The notes under the pieces were generated by a model that worked only from the letters and a program-made list of their open reading frames with translations, did not search any database and was not told the DNA's origin. The translations under genes and the position numbers were made by a program. A stretch of DNA of 64,000 nt from Opeltia flavorubescens (taxonomy: Eukaryota; Ascomycota; Lecanoromycetes; Teloschistales; Teloschistaceae): assembly GCA_000442125.1 (NCBI GenBank), contig KE546979.1:124001-188000 (forward strand). The letters run 5' to 3'. Shown here piece after piece: positions 35,057 through 45,806 of the stretch; within the stretch, counting starts at the first letter, position 1, and every line of letters starts with the position of its first letter.

Positions 35057-35492
35057 GGTGTCAGCGATCGATACCCAAAGTCGAGGAAAGAATAGATCTG
35101 GGGTGGGGAAGAACACCGTGAGAGAACAGAAGAAGATTATGTTGTGCAGCTTGAATATTATTCAACTCAGCACTTCGAGTAAGAGTTACGTGGTAAAATT
35201 AGAAAGAGGAATTTTCTGGCGTAATGGGACTCATACTAGCGGAGGGACATTTAAGAGGCAACCTCTTTATGCAAAATACGAGTCACCAAACATGCTATAT
35301 CCAAGTTCCGTGATCCTGATACCTAATTTTTTGATGTGACATTCGATTTCCAACCACATCATGCCGATCCGTAAGATCATGAAGCCTATTTCTCGCAGGT
35401 ACCGATCTTGCAAGCCGATAAAGAAGGAATGTCAGCTAAGAGACAAAATCGCCGAATCCACCATTCCCCCCTAATGCTTTCCAAATCAATAC

Positions 35493-35981
35493 TCAAGGTC
35501 CGAAAACAATCGGCCTCCCACGACGTTCATTCTCATTCAGCGATTTGTACCATCCCCGAACCTTGGCCAACAAAACTTCTGTGTCCTGGTACAGACAATC
35601 ATAATGAACATTTACAATCCTCTCGTTTCCGCTAAGTCCTCGCTGCCAGCCGTAAAATTCGCGCCGCTCCCGTAGTAATGTAATAAATCTGCCTAGGAAG
35701 AACCATATCATGACATAATCGAGGCCGCGTGGCTGGAGGAGATTCAGTTTCATTGATTTTGAGTTTTTCCTGCTTGCTTGAGAGAGGGTACTGGCGTGTT
35801 GTTGGTGACTTCCACCGATGATGATGATGAGTGGTCTATAGGGATGGTAGACTCTCGTCTGTTTGCGAGGAAGGGCAGACGTAGTAGGACACTGCACTGG
35901 CTGGCAAAATTGAAGTAAAATCTGAGGTGGAGTAGGAGAGTAGAGATATACAGCAGCATATGGTACGACTGACGAAGACAT
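35493..35981 (-). CDS. Small helical array protein with long N-terminus (array copy 17)
   Basis: Frame of 162 residues from MSSSVVPYAAVYLYS; a later ATG (MKLNLLQPRGLDYVM) would give a more typical size. Core is LLRERREFYGWQRGLSGNER and LYQDTEVLLAKVRGWYKSLN. TGAGTCAT at 36029 is 48 bp from the long start. The N-terminal 80 residues are low in confidence and could be untranslated or intronic. Confidence 0.6.
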   Translation of the reverse strand: MSSSVVPYAAVYLYSPTPPQILLQFCQPVQCPTTSALPRKQTRVYHPYRPLIIIIGGSHQQHASTLSQASRKNSKSMKLNLLQPRGLDYVMIWFFLGRFITLLRERREFYGWQRGLSGNERIVNVHYDCLYQDTEVLLAKVRGWYKSLNENERRGRPIVFGP

Positions 35982-36028
35982 TTTGTGTAGTAACCTGCAG
36001 ATTGCAGACAGTCTATTCACGTGCATTT

Positions 36029-36036
36029 TGAGTCAT
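36029..36036. promoter_or_regulatory. AP-1/Gcn4-like site upstream of copy 17
   Basis: TGAGTCAT, 48 bp from the long start at 35981. Confidence 0.45.
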
Positions 36037-36203
36037 CAGCCTTGCCATATCGAGGTTTCGGAGCCGGTCAATCAACAATATCTGATCAATACTAGGCTAA
36101 TGACGAAAGAATGTACACCAAGGAACAAAATCGCAGACATCGCACGCAAAACCACCATCCCCCGTGATAACAATATCACCGAGTCGATCAAGGCCCAAAC
36201 ACC

Positions 36204-36518
36204 CTAGGCGTCAAGCAATGATTCACGCCATGCCCGAAGTTTAACCAGCATAGCTTCTGTGTCCTCGTTCAAAGATTCGTACTGAGCAATCAAAGGCAGA
36301 TCTTTCCTCTCATCCGCAATCATGCGCTGCAGGTCGTAAAATTCGCTGCGATCTCTGAGTATGGCAATAAGCATGTTCACATCACATTGCGCTACCCAGA
36401 GATAGACGGTGCACGATTGAGGACATTGTAGTTCTATCGTCCGGGCATGCTGAATATGCTTTTCATAAAGAGGCCAGATACTTGCCCTAAAGTTCGCTAG
36501 CCATTGGCTGTGGGCCAT
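36204..36518 (-). CDS. Small helical array protein, intronless form (array copy 18)
   Basis: Intronless, 104 residues, start MAHSQWLANFRASIWPLY. Core is AILRDRSEFYDLQRMIADER and LNEDTEAMLVKLRAWRESLL, among the clearest examples of both blocks. The upstream gap has a perfect TGACGTCA. Confidence 0.8.
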   Translation of the reverse strand: MAHSQWLANFRASIWPLYEKHIQHARTIELQCPQSCTVYLWVAQCDVNMLIAILRDRSEFYDLQRMIADERKDLPLIAQYESLNEDTEAMLVKLRAWRESLLDA

Positions 36519-36776
36519 GGTGCTGTCGATGCGTTCTAAAAGAATTAGAAGGGCTGTGGATCAATATTGTTAGGTAGGATGAGAGGTCAAGGTATTCGAA
36601 ACTCGATCGTAGGATGGCGAGAGAGTAGAAGTTGTGGCAAGAGTGCAAATTTGTGGCGATATCGAAGAATGAACATAAGATGTGAGTTTACGCTTTAGAT
36701 ATATTACTTATGTCGCGGCGTCATATGGAACTGCATTCTGTCATTGATTATTTTGAGAGCCGAGTCATCCATTTTT

Positions 36777-36784
36777 TGACGTCA
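36777..36784. promoter_or_regulatory. Perfect palindromic CRE upstream of copy 18
   Basis: TGACGTCA, with GAGTCAT about 12 bp away on its left (36762). Confidence 0.55.
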
Positions 36785-36898
36785 TAGCTTCTGACTCTTT
36801 TTACAGGGAGCGTACGATTGAAGTAAAAAAAAGAGCTGGAGGTAAAGAATTATACGCAGGCAGACTCCACCATCCTCACCGCCATCCACGTTAATGTA

Positions 36899-37237
36899 TC
36901 AAGGTCCAAAAACACTGGGCATCCTACAAACATTCAACGGATCGCACCATTCCAAAAACCTAAATACCAGAGCTGCTGTTTCTTCGTGCAAAGACTCGTA
37001 CCAAGCGCTCATAATCGGATCATTCCTCGCAGCCGCAATATTCCATTGCTGAAAAGCCTCGCTGCGCTCTTGGAGGAACGCAATGTAGACATCAAATTGG
37101 CGTCGCACTGCCCAGAGGTTGAGAACACCTGGCTTGGAGTATAGTGGTACTGTTGCCCAGGAGCAGGGAGGGTCTGCTTGGAAGGCGAAAAGTGGGTTTT
37201 TGGTACGATTTGCTGCTGCTGCTGGGGTCTGATCCAT
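36899..37237 (-). CDS. Small helical array protein, intronless form (array copy 19)
   Basis: Intronless, 112 residues, start MDQTPAAAANRTKNPLFAF. Core is FLQERSEAFQQWNIAAARND and YESLHEETAALVFRFLEWCD. It ends PSVFGP, like copies 17 (PIVFGP) and 21 (RLFIGP), a conserved C-terminal tag. Confidence 0.75.
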   Translation of the reverse strand: MDQTPAAAANRTKNPLFAFQADPPCSWATVPLYSKPGVLNLWAVRRQFDVYIAFLQERSEAFQQWNIAAARNDPIMSAWYESLHEETAALVFRFLEWCDPLNVCRMPSVFGP

Positions 37238-37675
37238 AGCGTCGGCGATAGATCTTCGGTGTTGGCAGAAGGTCGAATTGGATATCCAAGAGGATAATGC
37301 ACAATGTAGATTTCACGAAGCTAGTATCCGGTATCGAGATAGCGAGAGCGATGTTTCTAAAGGAGGAAATTGAAGCAGGAGACTTGTGAGCGGGATCCGC
37401 CCTGTAAATACTTTTTACCAACGTGTCACACTCCGTCACTTAGGAACACGAGTCACTGATCATCAATGTACAGGTTTCGGATTTCTGTTGTCCAGCTAAA
37501 GATGACAGAGTCATGTCAACAGAATTTATCAGTTGATGAGGACACTAACCAGACCACTGGAAAGGATCGCACGCCGAGAAGCAAAATCCACACTACTCTC
37601 CAGATCGCATACGAACCGCCGTCTACCTCCATCCAGCCAAAGAAAGAAGATCAAAGTTTAATCACGATTCGCACT

Positions 37676-38052
37676 TTAGGGTGACCAGAAAGATTCTGCC
37701 AATCCCGAAACTTTAATCAGCAAAGCTTCCGTGTCTCTGCGCATAGAATCGTAGTAAAGACTCAAAGTCCCATCTGCATCGCGCTGCTCAATGTAGAAAC
37801 GACTGCGTTCTTCGAGAAGGGCGGCATAGGTATCCAGGTAGGAGAAAATTTCCCGCGGATTAAGGCCGCATTCGCGGAGAAATGTCTCCAGGACCAGCTA
37901 AAGAATTGCATCAGTAAGAAGTCTTATGTGGACCAGGAGGATTTTACAGGTGTCAGCCCGTCGAGAATCCCTAATGGCAGGNTCAAATAGACGATCATTC
38001 GATCGCCATCCCTAACTATTCTCCCTGCTTTGTTCACGTTGTCGATGTCCAT
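37676..38052 (-). CDS. Small helical array protein (array copy 20)
   Basis: Exons 37948-38052 and 37676-37897 give 108 residues, with one codon unresolved (N at 37982). Exon 1 is MDIDNVNKAGRIVRDGDRMI and ends LDGLTP. Exon 2 begins LVLETFLRECGLNPREIFSY, with core LLEERSRFYIEQRDAD and RRDTEALLIKVSGLAESFW. TGAGTCG and GGAGTCAC lie about 110-125 bp upstream. Confidence 0.75.
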
Positions 38053-38250
38053 AGTTCCACAATCGGAAGGATCACTGATATACTTCGTGAGAGAGAGAGA
38101 CCAAACGCCTATGATTTGTTATATTGGATACTTTTTCGAGAAAACGTCATTCTCTAGTGATGAGTCGATTCGGAGTCACGTTGAAACACGCCAAGAAAAT
38201 ATCAAAAAACATAGCATGCGAAATACCACTCTTCATCTACGAAAATCAAT

Positions 38251-38652
38251 TCAAGGTCCGATGAATAACCGCATCCCATGAATATCCACCTCATCATGCG
38301 ATACCCGAACTTTAGCCAGCAAAGCTTCAATAGCTCTCCAAGCAATATCGTAGTGAGAACTCATAGACGAATTCACAACACGCTGCTGATCGCAGAATTT
38401 GATACGATCTTCAAGAAGATCGATACAGGTACTCAGATAGTAGGACAACGCCGGAGGAATAAGGCCGTCGTCCGAGTCATAGAGCAGCTCCACAATCGGC
38501 TAAGGAAGTATATCAGTGAGACCCGCTCAGGTCGACTTTGCAGAACTTACGGAAGGTGATCCGCTGAGATGCCCTGACGACAGGTTCAGAAAGATGACGG
38601 TTTCGTCGCCAAGTCCGGAACAGCTCTCTGATGCAGAGTTGGCAGATTCCAT
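38251..38652 (-). CDS. Small helical array protein (array copy 21)
   Basis: Exons 38551-38652 and 38251-38499 give 116 residues. Exon 1 is MESANSASESCSGLGDETVI and ends LSGSPS. Exon 2 begins PIVELLYDSDDGLIPPALSY, with core LLEDRIKFCDQQRVVN and RAIEALLAKVRVSHDEVD. It shares exon-1 layout (VIFLNL) and the splice-site Pro-Ile with copies 20 and 22. Confidence 0.75.
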
Positions 38653-38932
38653 GTTGCTACAATTTGGGGGATGAGAGATATAGTCTGTAGGAGAGGACTA
38701 TGGATTACCGATCTTTTATCGAATGCCTTCTATCAAACCACGTCATCTTATTTCGATTTTCGTTTCCGAGTCATATTACTAGCATGCATCGACCGGCGGA
38801 AGCAGATGTGGCAGTATTTTCAATTCGCACCCACCAGACAGGCAAACCAAAGTCCACACACTAAGACTCAACACGCCAACAGAATTTAGACCACAGCATG
38901 CGATCAAGCGCTCTCTACCAACGGAAATTGAA

Positions 38933-39329
38933 TCAAGGGCTAAAAACCACACACTCCCCAGCAAACTTCGACAACGAATAACGCCACCTCCGAGCCTTGA
39001 CCACCAAAGCTTTCGTATCCCTGAACAGCGAATCGTAGAAAGACTCCCATTCTACGTCAAAAACAAGGCCTTGTAAATTGAAGTATCTCTTGCGATTCCT
39101 CAGTAGCGAGAACAAGGTATCCAGATGATGGTACACTGCCGAGGGCTGCATGAAGTTGTGGCTGGAGTACATGAAATCTATGATAGGCTGAATAATTGAT
39201 CAGCAAGAGCGACCACATCAATCGTAGCTTCCTGGAACTTACGGGCGGGAAATTGTTGACGGATTGTGCGTTTACGTCCTCGTAGATGATGACGTGGTTG
39301 CCATACTCAAACGATTTTCTTAGCAGCAT
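38933..39329 (-). CDS. Small helical array protein (array copy 22)
   Basis: Exons 39243-39329 and 38933-39187 give 113 residues. Exon 1 is MLLRKSFEYGNHVIIYEDVN and ends NNFPP. Exon 2 begins PIIDFMYSSHNFMQPSAVYH, with core LLRNRKRYFNLQGLVF and LFRDTKALVVKARRWRYSLS. It ends GECVVFSP. Confidence 0.75.
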
Positions 39330-39713
39330 GTTGCCGATATTCAGATTTGGGAAAGAACGGATGTGGTTTGAAGATCGAGGGCAAGCAGTGGCTGGATCCA
39401 AATTTCTTTCTTGTAACAAATGGTAGCTCAAGCAAGAACTGAAGAGAGAGGTCGTCATACCAATTACGCACTGACTATGTTACAGCTGTTGAATGAGGAC
39501 TATGACTCTTAGAAACTCATGCTTTCTCCATCAACGAAACCTTCCGACGACTCATCATCACGCTTCACAGGTTTCACTTGAATGCGAAAGATGGCTAAAT
39601 GATGCTCATCTTTATTTTCTTCCGTTGCTTAGGTTTCTATGCTCAAACTTCAAAAATCGAACATACAATATCCAACCTACGATAACCATCGAATCCAGAT
39701 CAGCTTTATCACA

Positions 39714-40119
39714 ATGAACCTCTCGACAAACTCAACAACCGTCAATCAGACAAGAACAATACAGGTACATTCCCAAATCTGCCTCTCCCTCAACAGCAAA
39801 TTATCCTAACCCCACATAGTCAGCCGCATCAAAATATACAAGAAAATACATTTCTTATAACCTCTCCCAAGCCCATCATCTCCTTAATAATTATTCCGAC
39901 CTCCTTCGCCACCGCATTGCGATTCTAGTTCCAGAAATGACTACTCACTGCCCTTCCTTAGGAACCATGTTGGAGTCATTGCTGAGAAAAGTCAGAGATT
40001 CGATCATTCCGTTGCAGTACGTGTTGGGACTCGTTATATTGGGGTTTGATGAGCGAGACTATGAACACAGGATGGAGATGGTAGCAGCTGTGCATGAAGA
40101 AGATGAGAGTGGGGTTTAG
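39714..40119 (+). CDS. Inverted array member (array copy 23)
   Basis: On the + strand with the same architecture: exon 1 39714-39764 (MNLSTNSTTVNQTRTIQ), phase-0 intron, exon 2 39820-40119, 116 residues. Core is YSDLLRHRIAILVPEMTTH and LGTMLESLLRKVRDSIIP. The family layout is kept but inverted. It sits next to a degenerate TA-rich island, which may mark the rearrangement. Confidence 0.6.
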
Positions 40120-40319
40120 CGTGGAACAGGAGACCCGGTGTCATTATTTCGTGGAGGAGGCGGAGGGGGATCACCTGCTATATTGACCACGAAGGGTACG
40201 GCAAGCATTGAAAGTCTGAATACCATGGAAAGCGCGAAGGATGACGAAGACACGCAAGACGAAATTGCAGTGCTGAGAGGGATCGCGCTTAGATGCAAAT
40301 GTCAGGGCAGGTCACCTTA

Positions 40320-41050
40320 GCGAGCAGCTATGAGTAATTTTAATAGCACTAGAACTGTATATAAAACGCTGACTGCCTTTAGGCAGAATATCTTATCGAA
40401 TAATAATAGAACGTTAAGCCAGTATTTAGCTTAGGACGTAGAGGAATTTTTATGGTTTTTTCTAAAAAACGGTACCCGAGCGGTTTATATAGGATTACGT
40501 ACAGAAGTAACAAACATTTCTTCCTATTAACTATCTATTATAAGAAACTGCCAAGACCGCTAAGCCTTTATACTCGCAGTAGAGCTGGTGGTCACCGTGT
40601 TAACGCTATAAGAAATTTAACTTTAGATTCATTCGATTTGAGCGATTTTACCCCTAGGATACCAGGCTGGCCTAGGGGAAGTTTAGGGGTGGCGTAGCTG
40701 GCTGCATGCATACGACCGGTAAATCGAGGGGTATTAGCGAAGTGGTTTATTATACGTTTTTCTAACGTAATAAGTAGATTTCACGTTAACGGTTTTTTAA
40801 AATTAATAGTTTCTAAGCTAAAAACGGTTTTTAAAATTCCACGTACTAAATTTGTCATTGCCTTTAGGCGGCCCGGAAATTTCAAACCGATTATTTTTTA
40901 AATGGTACTAACACGAACATGGCACTGTAAAATAAACCTATAGAAGCTCGCTAAGGCACGCCCGCAAGGAGTCTAGTCGCTTAGCGGGCCCGAGACTCGT
41001 AGCTTAATATTACCGTTGACGTTACCGTGTATTTTACTCTCCGTGCACGT
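40320..41050. repeat. TA-rich degenerate island (RIP-like), unidentified repeat relic
   Basis: Unlike its flanks, this 0.7 kb is rich in TA dinucleotides (TTATCGAATAATAATAGA, TTAGCTTAGG and the like) and in stops in all frames. It ends with a GC-richer block near 40950-41000. This looks like repeat-induced point mutation of an old repeat. No terminal repeats or coding domain could be identified. Confidence 0.5.
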
Positions 41051-41097
41051 ACTTCAGCCAAGCCCACAATCCTCCCCAACCCGTCATTTGACCCAGA

Positions 41098-41438
41098 ATG
41101 GATTTCGAGTCATCATCACAGCAGGTAAGAAATATCCGGAAACCCATCTACCACAGTAAAATTGACTCCCTTAGCAGGCCGAGCTATCAGCCTCCAAGTT
41201 CCTTGAAAACCGCTCTTTCACGGACGTCATCGAATATGACCATGCCATTTCAGCATACTGGAAGCTCCTTGACGAAATTGTGTTTGCCGGCCTATTTCAG
41301 GATGACGCTGCCTTATTTGCCCGTCATATGCTCGCATTCAGAGCAGCTTTATTACCTCTGTGGACCAAAATCGGAGGCTGGAAAGAGGAAATTGACGATC
41401 AATGTTTTAAACTTCGTTTGATGTCGTACGATATATAG
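41098..41438 (+). CDS. Inverted, divergent array member (array copy 24)
   Basis: Exon 1 41098-41124 (MDFESSSQQ), phase-0 intron ending TTAGCAG, exon 2 41178-41438, 95 residues. Exon 2 begins AELSASKFLENRSFTDVIEY; later AYWKLLDEIVFAGLFQDD and ARHMLAFRAALLPLWTKIGG. Gene layout and size match the array. Sequence match is limited to hydrophobic spacing and a late Trp, so kinship is tentative. Confidence 0.5.
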
Positions 41439-41933
41439 TCTGGGAAGCACGGGAAATATTGGAGGCATGGAGAGTACGAAAGAGACGGGGAGCCAGAATG
41501 CAGGGAGGAGAGGGTGGTACGCGTGTTTTTCTTGAAGTTGTGGGTCTCAAATCTTATTCGGTGGCTTAGGACTTGGACGATCATAGCGATTTGAGATTGT
41601 CATTGAACTAGTTTGATCTCTCCAGTCTCAGCTTTTGTTCAAGTCAGATGGAATAACAACATGATTGACCCTTGTACAACAATCTAGCTAATGCAGGCTT
41701 AATGGAAGACCAAGAAATTGTCAAAAGATTGGGCACGTAAGTATTTTATCAATCGAAAAATCATTCGCCCAAAGTGTGAGTCACTGATTCCCTTCACTCA
41801 AGTTTTGACTAATCTCTCCAGTCACATTGAAACTCTCTTGCGAAAAGTCTCATACCCAGTCCTATCAATCGCATGTCTCTCCATGACTCAACACAACCGA
41901 ACCTTCTCTCCACAAACCAGGCCAGCAAAATCC

Positions 41934-42339
41934 TCACATATTCATCAAACCCGCTCCCCACTCTACCATATCATACTCCATACCCGAAGTCAGAAACCCA
42001 AACAAATCCACCAACGCTTCTTCCCTAAAAGTCTCGGACCATTCAAGAGTCTTGCCCAACAACACTCCAATAATATGATGCAAAGCATCACATAATGTTA
42101 TCGCGACTGGATCTAAGCATTGGGACGTGCGTTGATCGTTGATGAAGTTTATTCGGGATTTGAGCATTTTGATGAAGGGGTCGATATCGTCAAAGTATCT
42201 TGCGGGAATGACGCAATACGAGGCATGATGCAAGCGGGAAAAGAGGTTTGGTAGATTCTGAAGCGCTAATTAGTCCAATCCAATTTCGAGAATGGGCGAG
42301 GTCTACTGAGATGGTCTTGGAAGGTACGTCTTGGTTCAT
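41934..42339 (-). CDS. Small helical array protein (array copy 25)
   Basis: Exons 42307-42339 and 41934-42257 give 118 residues. Exon 1 is MNQDVPSKTIS. Exon 2 begins NLPNLFSRLHHASYCVIPAR, with core KMLKSRINFINDQRTSQC and LHHIIGVLLGKTLEWSETFR. In the second block the usual Asp/Glu-Thr is Ile-Gly. The tail is acidic (DLFGFLTSGMEYDMVEW). Confidence 0.72.
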
Positions 42340-42742
42340 GGTATGGTGTTGTTGATTGGTAGCTTGTATTATGCACTCTTCTTTCGAATGACCGAGAATA
42401 TTTGTTGAGGAAAAGAAGAGGGGAAGGCTTGGCCCATTTTTAAAAAGAAATGTCGAATGGTAATGTCGAATGGTGACTGTGACATAATTCCCCTGCGTTG
42501 ATTGCTGATTAATGCGGTCGTGCGTCACTGACAAGAATATTTCCAGGGTATGGTTTCACATTCAATATCGCATGGAGTGTCACCAAGATTGTCTGACTAA
42601 TTGTCTGGATTTCGCACCTCCCAATTTGGCGGCTTCGACTTGCTCCCCACTCCGAGTCAGATATTACCATCCTTCACATCTCCCACTCAGTGGCGTTCCC
42701 CATATCCTCTCCAGCGAAGCCCTTATTAACTCGGGAAAGCCT

Positions 42743-43154
42743 CTACATCAAACCGAATAATGGCCCCAACTCGATACCACACGTGTTCTCCACTTCCAGA
42801 TACTCCCGCCTCCACGCCTCGTTCCAGGTGTGGAACCTGAGCAGCAAAGCTTGGGTATCTTGATACAACGAGTGATAAAAGTACTTTATCGCCAGATCAT
42901 GAGTATTGAATCCGCGTTGGTAGTCAAAAAAGGCGCTTCGATATTCGAGAAAATTGATATAGGATTCGATTTCCGCGTCGTAGCTATTCACGGCTGGAAC
43001 AAATATTGTGGCACCGGGAACGACAACCTGGTGGCGTGGAAGTCGCTGAGGGTTTTTTGATCAGTGAGACATCTTTGTATAGATGGAGCATGTTTACCGG
43101 AATGTTTGTGGATCTGGTTGCCAGGGATGAGTTGTGGCTCGTTTCGTTGACCAT
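42743..43154 (-). CDS. Small helical array protein (array copy 26)
   Basis: Exons 43098-43154 and 42743-43027 give 113 residues from MVNETSHNSSLATRSTNIP; an in-frame ATG at 43268 would add 38 residues. Exon 2 begins VVVPGATIFVPAVNSYDAEI, with core FLEYRSAFFDYQRGFN and LYQDTQALLLRFHTWNEAWR. The VPGATIFVPA segment resembles the exon-2 entry (IFEYGSAK) around the intron of copy 27. Confidence 0.75.
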
Positions 43155-43523
43155 TGGTGAGTGCACGGGTGGTGGCTGCTGCTGCACGGGTGTGGACTGC
43201 ACAATGCGCTCTGGAAGATCATGTTGCCAAAGAGCTTTTAGATGGCTAATTAAGAGGCTGAATACCATCTTGTGCTGCTATGGCTGGTCGCACTTGGAAA
43301 TCATGGAGAAAAGATTTTCGCTAATTGCAGTAAACGTGAATGTTGTTCATTTGGTGAAAGCCGTCATTGATGATACAATTCAAAGGAGAATAATAGATTC
43401 ATAATGACATGAGTTCGTTTCATTACCTGTTGTTTTCAATAATAATCACATCAGGCACACTCCCTTCACGCCTCCACCAGCCTTCGACAAACAAAGTATT
43501 TCTTCACCAGTATCCTATCACTT

Positions 43524-43904
43524 TCAAAGATACCCGCCCCTGGCCTCAATCTCCAAGACATTCTTCCAAATTCTCTTCCACGGATCGAACCATATATGGA
43601 ACTTGATCAACAGCGCGTCGGTGTCGTGATATAGCGATTCGTACAGATTCCTTGTTTCTGGCTCATCAAACTTGCGATGATGATCGTAGAAGGCTTTTCG
43701 GGCTTCGAGGAGATAGATGTACGAGCTCATCCGGGCGTTGCAATCCTTCAATGCGTTTAGGTAACGACGCTGTGGTTCTGTCAGTGAGCTTGCCGTGTGG
43801 TGAAATCAATACATTGTCCTTGCCTTTGCGCTTCCGTACTCAAATATTTGTGGTGCATTCTGGTCTTCAGGCAGGAATGAAGTCGTAAGCCGTGTGTAAT
43901 CCAT
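43524..43904 (-). CDS. Small helical array protein with GC-AG intron (array copy 27)
   Basis: Exons 43824-43904 and 43524-43769 give 108 residues. Exon 1 is MDYTRLTTSFLPEDQNAPQI and ends FEYGSAK. The only phase-compatible donor is AAG/GCAAGG, a non-canonical GC-AG intron. Exon 2 begins RRYLNALKDCNARMSSYIYL, with core LLEARKAFYDHHRKFDEPE and LYHDTDALLIKFHIWFDPW. Confidence 0.72.
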
Positions 43905-44282
43905 TGGATTTTTTTGGCTTGAAGAAATGGATATGGACTAGTAGAGGACTATGCTTCGATCTGCGTGTACGACGGTTTTTATTGCTCGAAAGAGAGTTGA
44001 TCTTATTTAAGTGCGGTTAGATTGGACCATCGTTTATTTTCTATAAGTTCGTTGCTTGGTACTTTCATGTATCAATGATAGCATGGTGCAAGGGCTAAAA
44101 ATCTCACGTCATATCATCAGAAAAGAAGTGAAGATCATCCCCCAAGTCATTGATTTATGCTCGAAAACCAAAGCCATGAGATTTGCCGTGAACTCCTTTT
44201 TGACCCCCTCGATGGTGTGATCAACTGATTTCATGCTCTTGTCAAACTTAAGATTCCTATTGCCGATCCGGCCACTCCGTAT
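43905..44282. promoter_or_regulatory. Upstream region of copy 27 with CACGTCAT
   Basis: No gene. CACGTCAT at about 44105-44112 is a CRE half-site about 200 bp upstream of the copy 27 start. Confidence 0.4.
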
Positions 44283-44581
44283 TCAACCCCTCCAACCATG
44301 AAACCTCCAGCCACATCCATCCCACCAAACCAGTGTGTCCAGCAAAGTCTCCGTGTTTTCACGCAAAGCGCGCCAATGGTTCCGCATGGCGAGATTGTCG
44401 TGACTCTGTCGCTGCCGCTCGTGATAGAATAAATTTCGCTTCCGAAGTAGATCAATGTACAATTGGAGTGCTGCATAGTGTTCTTCTGACGTAACACATT
44501 CTGACTTGAGATTTTTGGATAGAAATGCCTAGAGATTCGTTACATAAGCTTTGCAATTGTACGGAGTTCATATACTGCCAT
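44283..44581 (-). CDS. Small helical array protein with 6-nt first exon (array copy 28)
   Basis: Exon 1 is only ATGGCA (44576-44581, Met-Ala), followed by a GT-AG intron and exon 2 (44283-44528); 83 residues. Exon 2 begins AFLSKNLKSECVTSEEHYAA, with core YIDLLRKRNLFYHERQRQS and LRENTETLLDTLVWWDGCGW. The mini-exon is supported because copy 32 has the identical ATGGCA/GT start. Confidence 0.7.
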
Positions 44582-45149
44582 AGTCTTTGCGCCAGTGATA
44601 TGGATATCGTTCCTTAGATCGTTGATGATTTGACAAAAGGTATATTAGAGCTAGTTAATTGTGCTAACATGTTTAGTATGATGAGCTGTTCGTCACAGAA
44701 TCTCTGATAGTGGTGGTTCAAATCAGTAGTAAAGCGCAATGTGTTTCGTGGTCCAAACAACTAAAAGTGACGGTAATTAGTCATTGGATTCGTCAATGAT
44801 AGTACTCCAGCTCGTAGTCAGTAAGTACCCCCGAGTAAATCGTTTCATCCCCTATGAACAACGTCTCAAACCACCTTCTATTTCTTGTCTCCCAGAACAA
44901 TTGCTTCCAGCCCCTCATGACAGGCATTGCCACCTGCTTTGCAGGAACGACCATCTAGAATGAAGTTATTTCAAACATCATTAAGCGCAATAGGCGCGGT
45001 AAGATTCAGGAGCATTGAACATTCATCCAATGTGACACTACAAGTCGGAGATATCCATCCTCCAAATCCTCCACTTAAAGGCTTTCCTCGCAATTCCGCC
45101 AGTAAAACCTCCGCCATTCCACTGGGCCTCCACCTCAACCCCAGCTCCT
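44582..45149. other. Intergenic region containing repeat block A
   Basis: Holds the copy 28 promoter (TGACGG and GTCATT near 44768-44785) and a roughly 90-bp block near 44956-45046 that recurs near 48652-48740. Confidence 0.5.
44956..45046 (+). repeat. Dispersed direct repeat, copy 1
   Basis: Contains CATTAAGCGCAATAGGCGC and AGCATTGAACATTCATCCA, and matches 48652-48740 at most positions. Read on the + strand both give LSLSAIGxxxFxSIE-like peptides, but neither looks like a full gene. Confidence 0.7.
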
Positions 45150-45553
45150 TCAGTACAGGGCCACGTCACTCCGCGTTGCTCTAAGCCCGTCTCGCATTCG
45201 CATGTTCTTCCATCCATGGAATTTGCTTAACAATGCTTCAGTACTACCGTGCAAGGCGTCATAAAGCTGCCTCTTTATTGGATCTAGGCTTTCGGAGTTG
45301 CGTTGATGATCGTAGAAATACTTCCGCAATTCAAGGAATTTGGTATAGGATACAATCGTGGCGCGGTAGTAGTGCGTTACAGGGACTGAGACGATGGCGG
45401 TGACAAAACGGAGATGAAAGTACGGGATATCCTAAAGGATTGAGTGAGCGAGATGTCCCTCGGTGGATTGTTCAAGCTTACTAGTAATTTTATGGCATGT
45501 GCCATCGGTAATTGGGACTGGTCCATGGAGATGGCGGAGAGTATCGAAGCCAT
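45150..45553 (-). CDS. Small helical array protein (array copy 29)
   Basis: Exons 45482-45553 and 45150-45431 give 117 residues from MASILSAISMDQSQLPMAHA; a MDQ start at 45526 is also possible. Exon 2 begins DIPYFHLRFVTAIVSVPVTH, with core KFLELRKYFYDHQRNSESLD and LHGSTEALLSKFHGWKNMRM. TGAGTCAC lies 126 bp upstream. Confidence 0.75.
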
Positions 45554-45678
45554 GGGTAGCTACGTTAGGTTGTATTGAACAGAGCGCCGATTCGAGCCTC
45601 GGTCGTAATTATAGAGAACAGAGCGAAAAGAACGACGGTGGAGATTAAAAACTATCAACATTCCATTCGATGAATATT

Positions 45679-45686
45679 TGAGTCAC
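45679..45686. promoter_or_regulatory. AP-1/Gcn4-like site upstream of copy 29
   Basis: TGAGTCAC, 126 bp from the start at 45553. Confidence 0.45.
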
Positions 45687-45806
45687 TTTCGGCCGTCGGT
45701 CGCAAATATTAACGACAAGAATATGTCACACATATTGGTGAGACGGAAACTGAGATCTCATTCCCCATCATTGCTTTCTAGCATACATGATCGACAAGCA
45801 CGACCA

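Noticed and set aside
40320-41050. Assignment of the TA-rich island to a named transposon family
   Set aside because: No terminal repeats, target-site duplication or coding remnant could be read; left as unidentified repeat relic.
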